Shown here: positions 46,821 through 57,259 of the stretch, piece after piece
How positions within the stretch are numbered: the first letter of the stretch is position 1
How the letters are laid out: each line of letters begins with the position of its first letter
DNA from: Streptomyces sp. 6-11-2
Lineage (GTDB): Bacteria > Actinomycetota > Actinomycetes > Streptomycetales > Streptomycetaceae
Direction of reading: 5' to 3'
Assembly (NCBI RefSeq): GCF_006540305.1
Contig: NZ_BJOR01000001.1
Location: forward strand, 1,116,001 to 1,180,000
Length of the DNA: 64,000 bases
Notes under the pieces: generated by a model
The model's input: the letters and a program-made list of their open reading frames with translations, nothing else
Databases searched by the model: none
Told to the model about the DNA's origin: nothing
Program-made: the position numbers and the translations under genes

Positions 46821-47690
46821 TTACACGCCGGGCGAGGGGGTGTGGGCGTCCGGGGCGGTGAGGAGGCCGGTGATGTGGCGGGCCGTCGCCGTGTCTCGCG
46901 CCGCTGTGAACGGCAGGGTGTTGCCGCCCGTGATGCGGAAAGGAGTGCCGGTCAGGGTCAGGTGGGTGCCGCCGGCCTCCTCGACCAGGAGGAGGCCCGC
47001 CGCGTGGTCCCAGGCCGCCTCCCAGCAGAAGGCCGTGGCGTCCAACTCGCCCCGGGCGACGGCCAGATACTCCAGCCCCGCCGACCCGCAGGGGCGCGGC
47101 GCGACACCGTCCGACCACAGGCCGCGCAGGGCCCGCTTCTGTTCGTCCGTCGTGTAGTCGGGGTGGGACGTGGCGACTTCGAGGGGCCGCCCCGGCTCGG
47201 GCGCACCGCAGCGCAGGCGTACGCCGTCGAGGAAGGCGCCCTGACCCCGTACGGCCGTGGCGAGTTGGTCGCACGCCGGCGCGTACGTCCAGGAGGCGAG
47301 CACGACCCCGTGCCGGGCGAGGGCCACCAGGGTGCAGAAGCCGGGGTCGCCGTGCACGAACTGCCGTGTGCCGTCGACCGGGTCGACGATCCAGACGGGG
47401 GCGTCGCCCCGTATCGCCTCGTAGACCGCCGGATCAGCGTGCACCGCCTCCTCGCCGACCACGACCGAGCCCGGCAGCAGGGCGCCGAGCGCGTCCGTGA
47501 GGTACCGCTCGGCCAGCCGGTCCGCGTCCGTCACCAGGTCGTGCGGTCCGGACTTCTGGTCCACCTCGTGCTCCGCCAGCCGCCGGAAGCGGGGCATGAT
47601 CTCGGCCGCGGCGGCCTTGCGGACCGCCTCCTCCACGTCGGCCGAGTGACGTGCGAGAAACTCTTCGATGGTTTCCGTCTCTTCGATCAT
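46821..47690 (-). CDS. Inositol monophosphatase family protein
   Basis: 289 residues. Metal-binding motifs of the Li-sensitive phosphatase fold: a Glu pair in VVVGEEAVHADP, VWIVDPVDGTRQFVHGDPGF (the DPxDGT site) and WEAAWDHAAGLLLVEEAGG. The QKSGPHDLVTDADRLAER segment completes the site. Possible substrates are inositol phosphate, histidinol phosphate or PAP. The ATG at 47690 has no Shine-Dalgarno site; GTCTC-ATA-GAGAC just upstream is a small palindrome at the likely promoter. Confidence 0.9.
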   Translation of the reverse strand: MIEETETIEEFLARHSADVEEAVRKAAAAEIMPRFRRLAEHEVDQKSGPHDLVTDADRLAERYLTDALGALLPGSVVVGEEAVHADPAVYEAIRGDAPVWIVDPVDGTRQFVHGDPGFCTLVALARHGVVLASWTYAPACDQLATAVRGQGAFLDGVRLRCGAPEPGRPLEVATSHPDYTTDEQKRALRGLWSDGVAPRPCGSAGLEYLAVARGELDATAFCWEAAWDHAAGLLLVEEAGGTHLTLTGTPFRITGGNTLPFTAARDTATARHITGLLTAPDAHTPSPGV

Positions 47691-47831
47691 GTCTCTATGA
47701 GACCATGCCCCACTGACATTCCCCGCCGGGCCGGTGCACTCCGGATGGAATCGGCGTGAACACCCGTCATCGGACATCCCGGTACGTCCGGTGCAGGCCC
47801 GCGGCCGGCGCGCGGCGGAAGCCGGCCGGCC

Positions 47832-49658
47832 TCACCGGCCGACCGCGTACCCCTGCATCCCCCGCGGGTTGGCGGCCGCGGACAGGATGCCGGTCTCGGG
47901 GCAGCGGGCGACGGCACACAGGCGGCCCTCGGACCACGGCCCGCCGACGGTCACGTCATGGCCGCGGCGCCGCAGTTCCCTGACGACCTCCGCGTCCATG
48001 CGGGACTCGACGGTGACGCTGCCGGGGCGCGTCCCACGCGGATAGAAGGAGCCGGGGAAGCTGTCGTTGTGCCAGTTCGGCGCGTCGATGGCGCCCTGGA
48101 GGTCGAAGCCCCCGCGGACGGCGGCGCGCAGCGCGACCGCGAGGAGGAAGTGCAGCTGCCACTGGTCCTGCTGGTCCCCGCCGGGCGTGCCGAACGCCAT
48201 GACGGGCACCCCGTCGCGCAGCGCGATCGAGGGGGTGAGGGTGGTGCGTGGACGGCGGCCCGGTGTCAGCGAGTTGGGCAGGCCCTCCTCCAGCCAGGCC
48301 ATCTGGAGCCGGGTGCCGAGCGGGAAGCCCAACTCGGGCACGACGGGGTTGGACTGGAGCCAGCCGCCGCTGGGGGTGGCGGCGACCATGTTGCCCCAGC
48401 GGTCGACGACGTCGATGTGGCAGGTGTCACCGCGCGTGCCGCCGTCGGCGGCCACGTCGGGTTCGCCCGGCACGGGTGAGGCGGGGCTCTTGGCGAACGT
48501 CGGCTCGCCGACGCCCATCGCGTCGAACTCGCCCTCGCCGGCGGCCACCGCGTGCGCGTGCGTGCTCAGCCGCGGGACGCGCCCGCCGGGGCTGCCGGGC
48601 CGCAGCTCGTACGAGGCGGCGGCGCCGACCAGCCTGCGCCGCTCGGTGTTGTACGGCGCCGACAGCAGCTCCGTCAGCGGCACCTCGGCGGCGTCCCCGT
48701 ACCAGGCCTCCCGGTCGGCCATGGCGAGCTTGCAGCCCTCGATGAGCAGGTGGACATAGTCGGCGGAGCCGTACGGGGGCAGTCCGGACGGGAGGAGGGC
48801 CAGTTGCTGGAGGAGCACCGGGCCCTGGCTCCAGGGGCCGGCCTTGCACACGGTCCAGCCGTTCCAGTCGTACGTCGCCGGAGTCTCGTAGGTCGCGGAC
48901 CAGGCGGCGAGGTCGGCGGCCGTCAGGGTGCCGGTGTGCCGTTCGCCGCTGGTGTCCAGCGTCGGCCGCCCGGCCTGCCGGACCAGCGCCTCGGCGATGA
49001 AACCGGTGCGCCACGCCTCCCGCGCGGCCTCGATCCGCGCCTCCCGGTCCCCCGCGCCGGCGCTCTCGGTGAGCACCCGCTTCCAGGTGGCGGCGAGCGC
49101 GGGGTTGCGCAGCAGCGTGCCGGGGCGCGGCGAGTGTCCGCCGGGCAGGTAGACCTCGGCGGACGAGGTCCACTCGGTCTCGAACAGCCGCCGCACGGTC
49201 TCGACGGTCTCGCCGACGCGCTCCACGGGCGCGTGCCCGTGCTCGGCGTACCCGATGGCGTACTTGAGGACGTCGTCGAGGGACTTCGTGCCGTGGTCGC
49301 GCAGCAGCACCATCCACGCGTCGAACGCGCCCGGCACGGCGGCGGCCAGCGGGCCGGTGCCGGGTACGAGGTCCAGCCCGAGCGCCCGGTAGTGCGCGAC
49401 CGTGGCCCCGGCCGGGGCGACACCCTGCCCGCACAGCACCCGTACCTCACCGCCGGCCGGGGCGAGCAGGATCGGCACCTCACCGGCGGGCCCGTTCAGG
49501 TGCGGCTCCACGACGTGCAGTACGAAGGCCCCGGCCACGGCCGCGTCGTAGGCGTTGCCACCGTCCTCCAGCACGGCCATCGCCGACTGCGAGGCGAGCC
49601 AGTGGGTGGAGGACACCATGCCGAAGGTGCCCTGGAGGGTGGGCCGGGTGGTGAACAT
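47832..49658 (-). CDS. Gamma-glutamyltransferase family protein
   Basis: 608 residues. Ntn-hydrolase proenzyme: the large subunit begins FGMVSSTHWLASQSAMAVLE. The processing site lies in TRGDTCHIDVVDRWGNMVAA, where the Thr of DTCH should become the catalytic N-terminus. The small subunit has LTPSIALRDGVPVMAFGTPG and ends PRGMQGYAVGR. Classical enzymes have TTH at the site, and here it is DTCH. No signal peptide is visible, so it may be cytoplasmic, like many GGT-like acylases. Glutathione is not expected in actinobacteria, so the substrate is open. Confidence 0.9.
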   Translation of the reverse strand: MFTTRPTLQGTFGMVSSTHWLASQSAMAVLEDGGNAYDAAVAGAFVLHVVEPHLNGPAGEVPILLAPAGGEVRVLCGQGVAPAGATVAHYRALGLDLVPGTGPLAAAVPGAFDAWMVLLRDHGTKSLDDVLKYAIGYAEHGHAPVERVGETVETVRRLFETEWTSSAEVYLPGGHSPRPGTLLRNPALAATWKRVLTESAGAGDREARIEAAREAWRTGFIAEALVRQAGRPTLDTSGERHTGTLTAADLAAWSATYETPATYDWNGWTVCKAGPWSQGPVLLQQLALLPSGLPPYGSADYVHLLIEGCKLAMADREAWYGDAAEVPLTELLSAPYNTERRRLVGAAASYELRPGSPGGRVPRLSTHAHAVAAGEGEFDAMGVGEPTFAKSPASPVPGEPDVAADGGTRGDTCHIDVVDRWGNMVAATPSGGWLQSNPVVPELGFPLGTRLQMAWLEEGLPNSLTPGRRPRTTLTPSIALRDGVPVMAFGTPGGDQQDQWQLHFLLAVALRAAVRGGFDLQGAIDAPNWHNDSFPGSFYPRGTRPGSVTVESRMDAEVVRELRRRGHDVTVGGPWSEGRLCAVARCPETGILSAAANPRGMQGYAVGR

Positions 49659-49715
49659 GCGGTGTCTTACCTCGCTGTTTCCGCGCGTCGGTCGGTCCGG
49701 GCGAACGACCTCATC

Positions 49716-50594
49716 TCACCGCACGTCCGCCGGCAGCTCAATCCTCCCGGCGTACGCCCCCTGGTTCTCCTCACCGACATGCTGCTCGAACGTGATGTCG
49801 GCGCCGCCGTACGGGATCAGGAAGCCGAAGTCCAACCGGTGACTCCTGATCCGGTACGTCTTCGCCTCCAGGACCAGCACTTCGTCAAGGCCGGAGAGCG
49901 TCAACCGGGCATCCTCGACGGCCACTCCCACCGTGCGGAGCTGTTCAGCCGTCGGGGCGAACTCGCGCTTCGCCTTCTTCGCCCAGGCCCGGTCCGCGAC
50001 AGCACTCAGCTTCCGCTTGCCGCTCGCGACGCGGAGTTCCACCGTGCCGTCGCCCGTCCCGGTCACCTTCACGTCTCCCCCGGTGGCCTTCGCGTACGTC
50101 CGGAACTCCTCGACGACCGCGACCGGGTCCTCGACCTTGTTCCGCATCTCCGGGTCGGTGACGGGTGCGTGCTTCCAGGGCGCGTCACCCTCCCTGAGGT
50201 AGGCGGTGCCGTCGACGACGTAGATCTCCTCGTTCTTCCTGGTCCCCTTGCTGCTGGTGGTGACGCCCTCGGACCGCAGCACCTCCGGCTTCATCGAGCT
50301 CCGGACCGTGGCCCGATAGGTCGCCGCGTTCTTCTGCCCCTGAAGAGTGAGCCCCTCCTCCCCCTTCACGGAGAAGGTCCAGGCGGGCTCCTCGGCCATC
50401 GCCTTCGCCGCGAGGTCGAGGAAGTCCAACGGCGACTCGGGCGTCGCGGACGGCTCGGGCGTCGCGGACGAAGGCGCCGCCACCTCGGGGCTTCCCGCCG
50501 CCCCGGCCGGCTCCCCCGCCTCAACTCCACATGCGTCCAGTGAGAACACGAGCGGGAGTACGAGCACAAGGGCAGACCGGAGGCGAGTTCGCAT
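49716..50594 (-). CDS. LppX/LprAFG-like lipoprotein
   Basis: 292 residues. Signal peptide MRTRLRSALVLVLPLVFS ends in the lipobox LDAC, followed by a Pro/Ala/Ser linker. The rest is strand-rich with FLDLAAKAMAEEPAWTFSVK, IYVVDGTAYLREGDAPWKHA and EVLVLEAKTYRIRSHRLDFG. This pattern fits the half-barrel lipid-carrier-like lipoproteins. It is membrane-anchored on the outside; ligand unknown. ATG at 50594 has AAAAGG just upstream. Confidence 0.8.
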   Translation of the reverse strand: MRTRLRSALVLVLPLVFSLDACGVEAGEPAGAAGSPEVAAPSSATPEPSATPESPLDFLDLAAKAMAEEPAWTFSVKGEEGLTLQGQKNAATYRATVRSSMKPEVLRSEGVTTSSKGTRKNEEIYVVDGTAYLREGDAPWKHAPVTDPEMRNKVEDPVAVVEEFRTYAKATGGDVKVTGTGDGTVELRVASGKRKLSAVADRAWAKKAKREFAPTAEQLRTVGVAVEDARLTLSGLDEVLVLEAKTYRIRSHRLDFGFLIPYGGADITFEQHVGEENQGAYAGRIELPADVR

Positions 50595-50757
50595 GGACCT
50601 TTTCCTTACGTCACGGCGGAGCGGCGCGGACTGTACAGCAACACTCGGCCGCGATCATCCCGACGGTCATTCCGCGCATATCGACACACACGACGGCTCG
50701 TCCTCGACCTCATCACTCCGGAACCCGGACGCCCCGCACCCGGTCTGCACAGCGGCG

Positions 50758-50913
50758 CTGCACAGCGGCGACACCATCGACGATCCAGCCCTCGTGAAGG
50801 AGTACCGCAGGTCGTACGATCTGCTCAGGGCCGCCGCACTGCCTCCGGAGGCGTCCCTCGCCCTGATCGAGGAAACGGCTGAGGATGACCGAAATGGCAA
50901 GCAGCGGGGTTGA
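50758..50913 (+). pseudogene. 3' remnant of an Scr1-type (DUF5753) helix-turn-helix regulator
   Basis: The frame ending at 50913 reads LHSGDTIDDPALVKEYRRSY, then DLLRAAALPPEASLALIEET. This is the characteristic end of the DUF5753 domain in Streptomyces XRE regulators that pair with DUF397 proteins. The N-terminal HTH and most of the sensor domain are missing: upstream bases to 50595 show no continuation. The DUF397 gene starts inside this remnant, as in intact pairs. Confidence 0.65.
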
Positions 50914-51115
50914 CTTGACCACCGCCATCTGGCGCAGGAGCAGCTACAGCAACGGCGACGGCGGGAGCTGCGTCGAGGTCGCCGACGGTCTCACGGGTGT
51001 CGCCCCCGTCCGCGACTCCAAGCTCTCCCGCGGCCCGGTTCTCACGGTCACGGCCCCCGCCTGGACGTCGTTCGTCACGGCTATGAAGAACACTCCCGCC
51101 CCACAGGCTTCGTAG
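50885..51115 (+). CDS. DUF397 protein (Scr1-pair partner)
   Basis: 76 residues, one DUF397 domain: TTAIWRRSSYSNGDGGSCVE, VADGLTGVAPVRDSKLSRGP and PAWTSFVTAMKN. In intact loci this small protein is encoded with, and acts on, an XRE regulator of the BldB/Scr1 toxin-antitoxin-like type. Here the partner is only a fragment (50758-50913). ATG at 50885; GGAAACGGCTGAGG lies upstream within the fragment. Confidence 0.88.
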   Translation: MTEMASSGVDLTTAIWRRSSYSNGDGGSCVEVADGLTGVAPVRDSKLSRGPVLTVTAPAWTSFVTAMKNTPAPQAS

Positions 51116-51263
51116 GCTCCGACTGGCGCTTCAGCACGACGGCTCGGCGCCACCCGGCTGGACGTGGTGCGTCCTCACCGCGTCTTTCTACGCGCATGGA
51201 CCGGCGCCCTACGCGCATGGACTGGCGCCGAGTCTCCGTTGTATCGAGAAAGGCTCAGAATCC

Positions 51264-52445
51264 GTGTCGTTTCCCCCGCCGTCCCCTCCTCCTCAGCCGC
51301 CCGCGTCCGCGCCCGGCCCCGGACAGCCCTGGGGGCCACAGTGGAACCCGGCGGGGCAGCCGGTTCAGCCGACGCTGAACGGCTTCGCGGTCACGGCACT
51401 GGTGACGTCACTGGTGTGCCTCGCACCCCTGGGATTGATATTCGGCATCGTCGCGCTGGTGCAGATATCCAGGAAGGGACAGCGGGGCAAGGGGCTCGCG
51501 ATTGCCGGGATCTCCGTCTCCGGTGCCGTTCTGCTGCTGGCCGCCCTCGTCGCGGGGACGGCCGACTTCAAGGTGTGGACGCTTCCCGGCAGAGACAGCA
51601 GCGGCGAGGTCACGAGAAGCGGGTGGACCACGATCCTCTCACTCCGTACCGGTGACTGCTTCAACCCGGGCACCGAGATAGAGCGGGACAAATCAACACT
51701 GAATGACGCGAGTGTGGAGCTGGTGCCGTGCGACACGTCGCATCGAGGGGAGGCCTACGCCTCCTTCACGCTCTCCGGACAGCGGGACTTCCCAGGCACT
51801 GACACGATCGCGGCGATCGCGATGCCGCGGTGCGCGAAACTCTTTCTCGAGTACTCGCTCGACCCGGTGGCCCACGGGCCGTTGCAGACCTACTACTACT
51901 ATCCGGCCGAACGGAGCTGGGCAGCCGGGAATCGCACCGTGCGGTGCTGGGTGGCCCCGAAGGGCGACGCCGAACTCGACACCACGGTCAAGCGCGACGC
52001 GTCCGATCTGGACTCCGGTCAGCTGGCCTTCCTCTCCGCCGTGAAGCCGCTGAACGCGGCAGGCGTGCTCCGTCCGGCGGAAGGCCCCCGGCAGGACCTC
52101 GCCGGAGCCAAGGCCTGGGCCGGCCAGATGGCCGAGGCGCAGGCCGAGACCATCCGGCTGCTCAAGGACGCCGACCTGCCCGGGGCTCAGCGGCCGGCCG
52201 GACAACTCGTGGCGGAGCTCGAAGCGGGGTTGCCGTTCTGGCGGCAGGCCACCAAGGCGTCCGACGCGGACACCTTCCTCGGGCATCTGCGCTCGGTGAA
52301 CGAGCACAACGGAGACACGTACGTCCGCCGGATCCGAGAACTGCTGGACCTGCCCCTGCCCAGCGCACAGCCGACGCAGGCACGCCACGACGGGGCCGCC
52401 CCGGCATCCACAGCTCAAACATCCACCGCTCCGGCACCCGTGTGA
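51264..52445 (+). CDS. DUF4190 / septum-formation-like membrane protein
   Basis: 393 residues. A Pro-rich cytoplasmic N-tail (about 35 residues) precedes two hydrophobic helices of the DUF4190 type (NGFAVTALVTSLVCLAPLGL, then GLAIAGISVSGAVLLLAALV). An extracytoplasmic domain follows with TGDCFNPGT, VELVPCDTSHRGEAYASFTL and CAKLFLEYSLD, the cysteine pattern of the septum-formation (Septum_form) family. A helical segment and a Thr/Ala/Pro tail end the protein. GTG at 51264 has AAAGG about 10 bases upstream. Confidence 0.85.
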   Translation: MSFPPPSPPPQPPASAPGPGQPWGPQWNPAGQPVQPTLNGFAVTALVTSLVCLAPLGLIFGIVALVQISRKGQRGKGLAIAGISVSGAVLLLAALVAGTADFKVWTLPGRDSSGEVTRSGWTTILSLRTGDCFNPGTEIERDKSTLNDASVELVPCDTSHRGEAYASFTLSGQRDFPGTDTIAAIAMPRCAKLFLEYSLDPVAHGPLQTYYYYPAERSWAAGNRTVRCWVAPKGDAELDTTVKRDASDLDSGQLAFLSAVKPLNAAGVLRPAEGPRQDLAGAKAWAGQMAEAQAETIRLLKDADLPGAQRPAGQLVAELEAGLPFWRQATKASDADTFLGHLRSVNEHNGDTYVRRIRELLDLPLPSAQPTQARHDGAAPASTAQTSTAPAPV

Positions 52446-52527
52446 CCTCGCCCGCTCCCACCCGGCCCGCGGGAACACCATGGAAGCCCGCGGTGTTGGT
52501 CTGCTGCGGCAGATCGGAGGTCGGACG

Positions 52528-53592
52528 GTGCATGGTGAGTACAAGGTCCCGGGCGGCAAGCTCGTCGTCGTGGACGTGGAGGTCGAGGACGGCTCGCTGC
52601 GGCACGTACGCGTGGCGGGCGACTTCTTCCTGGAGCCGGACGAGGCCCTGGAGGCCGTGAACCGCGCGCTGGAGGGCGCACCCGCGGACACCGCCGCGGC
52701 GGGCCTGGCCGCCCGCATCGACGCGGCGCTGCCCGAGGGCACCGTGATGTACGGGCTGACGTCCGAGGGCGTCGGGATCGCGGTGCGCCGCGCGCTGGCG
52801 CACGCCACGGACTGGACGGACTACGACTGGCAGCTCGTCCACGAGGGCCCGCAGTCCCCCGCGCTGCACATGGCACTGGACGAGGTGCTGACGGCGGAGG
52901 TCGCCGCGGGCCGGCGTCCGCCGACCCTGCGCGTGTGGGAGTGGGCCGCGCCCGCGGTGATCATCGGCAGTTTCCAGTCGCTGCGCAACGAGGTGGACCC
53001 CGAGGGGGCGGCGCGGCACGGCGTCGAGGTGGTGCGCCGGATCTCCGGCGGCGGCGCGATGTTCGTCGAGCCGGGCAACACGATCACGTACTCGCTGTCG
53101 GTGCCGGAGGCGCTGGTGCAGGGGCTGTCCTTCCAGGACAGCTACGCCTACCTGGACGACTGGGTGCTCGGCGCCCTCGGCGACATGGGGATCCGGGCCT
53201 GGTACCAGCCGCTGAACGACATCGCCACCGACCAGGGAAAGATCGCGGGCGCCGCGCAGAAGCGGATGGTGGGGCCGGGCGGAGGTCCCGGAGCGGTGCT
53301 GCACCACGTGACCATGTCGTACGACATCGACGCCGGCAAGATGCTGGAGGTGCTGCGGATCGGGCGGGAGAAGCTGTCCGACAAGGGCATCGGGAGCGCG
53401 AAGAAGCGGGTGGACCCGCTGCGCCGGCAGACCGGGCTCGCCCGCGAGGCGGTCATCGCGCGGATGGTGGAGTCCTTCCGCGCCCGGTACGGGCTGACGG
53501 ACGGCAAGGCGACCGACGAGGAGCTGACCCGCGCGCGGGAGCTGGCGCGGACGAAGTTCGGTTCGGAGCGGTGGACGGCGCGGGTGCCGTAG
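52528..53592 (+). CDS. lplA: Lipoate-protein ligase with the small domain at the N-terminus
   Basis: 354 residues from a GTG at 52528 with GGAGG 7 bases upstream (ATG at 52480 is weaker). Residues 1-80 (HGEYKVPGGKLVVVDVEVED, VAGDFFLEPDEALEAVNRAL) match the small accessory domain that in E. coli LplA lies at the C-terminus. Residues about 110-350 form the catalytic BPL/LplA domain: IIGSFQSLRNEVDPEG, VVRRISGGGAMFVEPGN, PLNDIATDQGKIAGAAQKR with the adenylate-binding Lys. It attaches lipoate to 2-oxoacid dehydrogenase and glycine-cleavage proteins. Confidence 0.9.
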   Translation: MHGEYKVPGGKLVVVDVEVEDGSLRHVRVAGDFFLEPDEALEAVNRALEGAPADTAAAGLAARIDAALPEGTVMYGLTSEGVGIAVRRALAHATDWTDYDWQLVHEGPQSPALHMALDEVLTAEVAAGRRPPTLRVWEWAAPAVIIGSFQSLRNEVDPEGAARHGVEVVRRISGGGAMFVEPGNTITYSLSVPEALVQGLSFQDSYAYLDDWVLGALGDMGIRAWYQPLNDIATDQGKIAGAAQKRMVGPGGGPGAVLHHVTMSYDIDAGKMLEVLRIGREKLSDKGIGSAKKRVDPLRRQTGLAREAVIARMVESFRARYGLTDGKATDEELTRARELARTKFGSERWTARVP

Positions 53593-53854
53593 CGTCCAGG
53601 CGCGCAGTCACCGGCCCCGACTGCTCGGCGGGGACGGTGAGTTGCTCCGCGCGGCCTCAAGGGCCCTGCTCAGTTTCACCTCCCTCCGCCGGGACATAAA
53701 CGGCAAACGGTACGTCAGGAGCGGGCGGCCGTAACCGCGCGGGCACGGAGCGGAGTACCGCTTCCGCCACACGGGGAGTCGTGTGACACTGAGGTTCCGT
53801 CCGCGGTGCGGAGTCGCTCCCCACCGCGTCCGTCCCCCACACGAGAAGTGCGCC

Positions 53855-54547
53855 GTGCGTGAACTTCCTCTCCCTCTCGCGCTCACCGCGCGACTGAGTC
53901 CGGTCGTCGTGCTCGCCTGCGCGGGCTGGGCGTTGACGTCCGGCCCGTTCGCCGCCTCCCCGGCCGCCGCCGGTCCCAAGGCCGCACAGCAGGAGGACCG
54001 CGGCGCCGACGACGGGGCGTCCTCCGAGCCGTCCGCTCCGTCGTCGACCGCGGTGACCAAGACGTACGCGTCCGCCCCCGCACCGTGCACCAGCGTCGCC
54101 GAGAAGACGATCACGTCCCTGGTGCCGGGCGCCAAGGCCGCGGGCAAGGAGATCCCGTCGACGGACACCAACGTGCGCCGGACCTGCTCCTGGAACGCGC
54201 TCAAGGACTACGACTACCGCTGGCTCGACGTGTCCTTCGAGATCATGGCGACGGACGAGGCGGCGCTGAAGTCGTACGAGCAGCGGACCACCGACAAGAG
54301 CGGCGGCGGGGCCGTGCCCGGTCTCGGTGACAGCGCCTACTCGGTGGTGAACCTGACCACCGAGGACAAGCAGGAGACCCGCGAGGGCGTGGTGCTGGCC
54401 CGCGCCGCCAACGCGATCGTGGTCGTCACGTACAACGGCAGCGACTTCGAGTCGAAGAAGGCGCCGAGCACGGACGAGATCAACAAGGGCGCCATCAAGG
54501 CCGCCAAGGAGGCGATGGCCGCCCTGGAGAACGGTCGCACGGGCTGA
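53855..54547 (+). CDS. Secreted or membrane-anchored DUF3558-like protein
   Basis: 230 residues from the GTG at 53855 (GAGAAG upstream). The GTG at 53783 behind GGGGAG would add 24 residues and is a real alternative. A hydrophobic segment LSPVVVLACAGWALT and an Ala-rich linker precede a domain with two Cys (APAPCTSVAEKTI and RRTCSWNALKDYDYRWLDV), GLGDSAY and IVVVTYNGSDF. This is the DUF3558 layout seen also at 28459. The Cys within the hydrophobic stretch is not a good lipobox. Confidence 0.78.
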   Translation: MRELPLPLALTARLSPVVVLACAGWALTSGPFAASPAAAGPKAAQQEDRGADDGASSEPSAPSSTAVTKTYASAPAPCTSVAEKTITSLVPGAKAAGKEIPSTDTNVRRTCSWNALKDYDYRWLDVSFEIMATDEAALKSYEQRTTDKSGGGAVPGLGDSAYSVVNLTTEDKQETREGVVLARAANAIVVVTYNGSDFESKKAPSTDEINKGAIKAAKEAMAALENGRTG

Positions 54548-54590
54548 CCGTCCTCCCAGGGCGGTGAAACGCTTCGAACGGTGACGCGCG

Positions 54591-56117
<1,527 letters not shown>

Positions 56118-56177
56118 GGGCAGCCCAATCGATGAGACGGGTCGAAACGGGGCGGTGCGGGCGCCCGGCCCCTCCCC

Positions 56178-56207
56178 GGGGAGGTGGGGAGGGGGGACAG
56201 AGGGGGG
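56178..56207. other. G-quadruplex-forming tract upstream of the NCS1 gene
   Basis: Four G runs of 4-6 bases (56178-56181, 56186-56189, 56191-56196, 56202-56207) lie on the plus strand, that is, the template strand of the cluster. They could also form a CCCCTCCCC/GGGGAGGGG hairpin. They sit in the only large gap between genes of this operon. Confidence 0.45.
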
Positions 56208-56228
56208 ATGGGAACAGCACTCGGGGAC

Positions 56229-57248
56229 TCAGGAGTTGACGGCCGGGATGATCTGCTGCCCGTACGCGTCGATCACGGCTTCCTGCGCGTCGTGCATGTC
56301 GTACACGGCGAACTGGTCCACGCCCAGCTCACGCAGCGCGTTCAGCTTCTCGATGTGCTTCTCGACCGGTCCGACCACGCAGAACCGGTCGACGATCTCG
56401 TCCGGCACGAACTGCGTGTCCGGGTTGCCGCTGCGCCCGTGGTGGGCGTAGTCGTAGCCCTGGCGGGCCTTGATGTAGTCGGTGAGTTCGTCGGGGACGG
56501 CGGCGGAGTGCTCGCCGTAGCGGGTGACCAGGTCGGCCACGTGGTTGCCGACCATGCCGCCGAACCACCGGCACTGGTCGCGGGCGTGGGCGAGCGCCTC
56601 GGGCGAGTCGTCGGCGGTGACGTACGCCGGGGCGGCGACGCAGATCTTCACCTCGGACGGGTCGCGCCCGGCCGCGGCCGCCGCGTCCTTCACGGCCTTC
56701 ACCATGTACTCGGTCAGATAGAGGTCGGCGAGCTGGAGGATGAACCCGTCGGCCTCCTCACCGGTCATCTTCAGCGCCTTGGGGCCGTACGCGGCCATCC
56801 ACACGGGCAGTTCCGCGCCCGGCTTGATCCACGGGAACCTGATCACCGTGCCGCCGAGGTCGGCCTCCTCGCCCCTGCCCAGCGCCCGGATGACCTTCAT
56901 CGCCTCGCTGATCCGGGCCAGGGTGTTGGGTTTGCGGCCGGCCACCCGCATCGCGGAGTCGCCGCGGCCGATCCCGCAGACCGTGCGGTTGCCGAACATG
57001 TCGTTGAGGGTGGCGAAGGTGGAGGCCGTGACCTCCCAGGTGCGGGTGCCGGGGTTGGTGACCATGGGGCCGACGGTCAGCTTCTCGGTGTTCGCGAGGA
57101 TCTGACTGTAGATCACGAACGGCTCCTGCCAGAGCACGGCGGAGTCGAAGGTCCAGCCGTAGCGGAAACCGTTGTGCTCGGCGCGCTTCATCAGGCTGAC
57201 CACGCGCGAGGCCGGCGGGTCGGTCTGCAGGACGAGTCCGAAGTCCAT
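56229..57248 (-). CDS. LLM-class F420-type oxidoreductase (TIGR03842-like)
   Basis: 339 residues, luciferase-like TIM barrel: MDFGLVLQTDPPASRVVSLM, GPMVTNPGTRTWEVTASTFA, NDMFGNRTVCGIGRGDSAMR and PVWMAAYGPKALKMTGEEAD. It belongs to the F420-dependent branch that typically sits beside dihydropyrimidinase genes. Its reaction is unproven. Because no dihydropyrimidine dehydrogenase is encoded here, ring reduction or oxidation is a fair hypothesis. ATG at 57248, 11 bases after hydA, with GGAG 8 bases upstream. Confidence 0.9.
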   Translation of the reverse strand: MDFGLVLQTDPPASRVVSLMKRAEHNGFRYGWTFDSAVLWQEPFVIYSQILANTEKLTVGPMVTNPGTRTWEVTASTFATLNDMFGNRTVCGIGRGDSAMRVAGRKPNTLARISEAMKVIRALGRGEEADLGGTVIRFPWIKPGAELPVWMAAYGPKALKMTGEEADGFILQLADLYLTEYMVKAVKDAAAAAGRDPSEVKICVAAPAYVTADDSPEALAHARDQCRWFGGMVGNHVADLVTRYGEHSAAVPDELTDYIKARQGYDYAHHGRSGNPDTQFVPDEIVDRFCVVGPVEKHIEKLNALRELGVDQFAVYDMHDAQEAVIDAYGQQIIPAVNS

Positions 57249-57259
57249 GGGCGGCACTC

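Noticed and set aside
50595..50757. An intact XRE regulator upstream of DUF397
   Set aside because: No HTH motif is found in any plus-strand frame; only the C-terminal 50 residues are recognisable.
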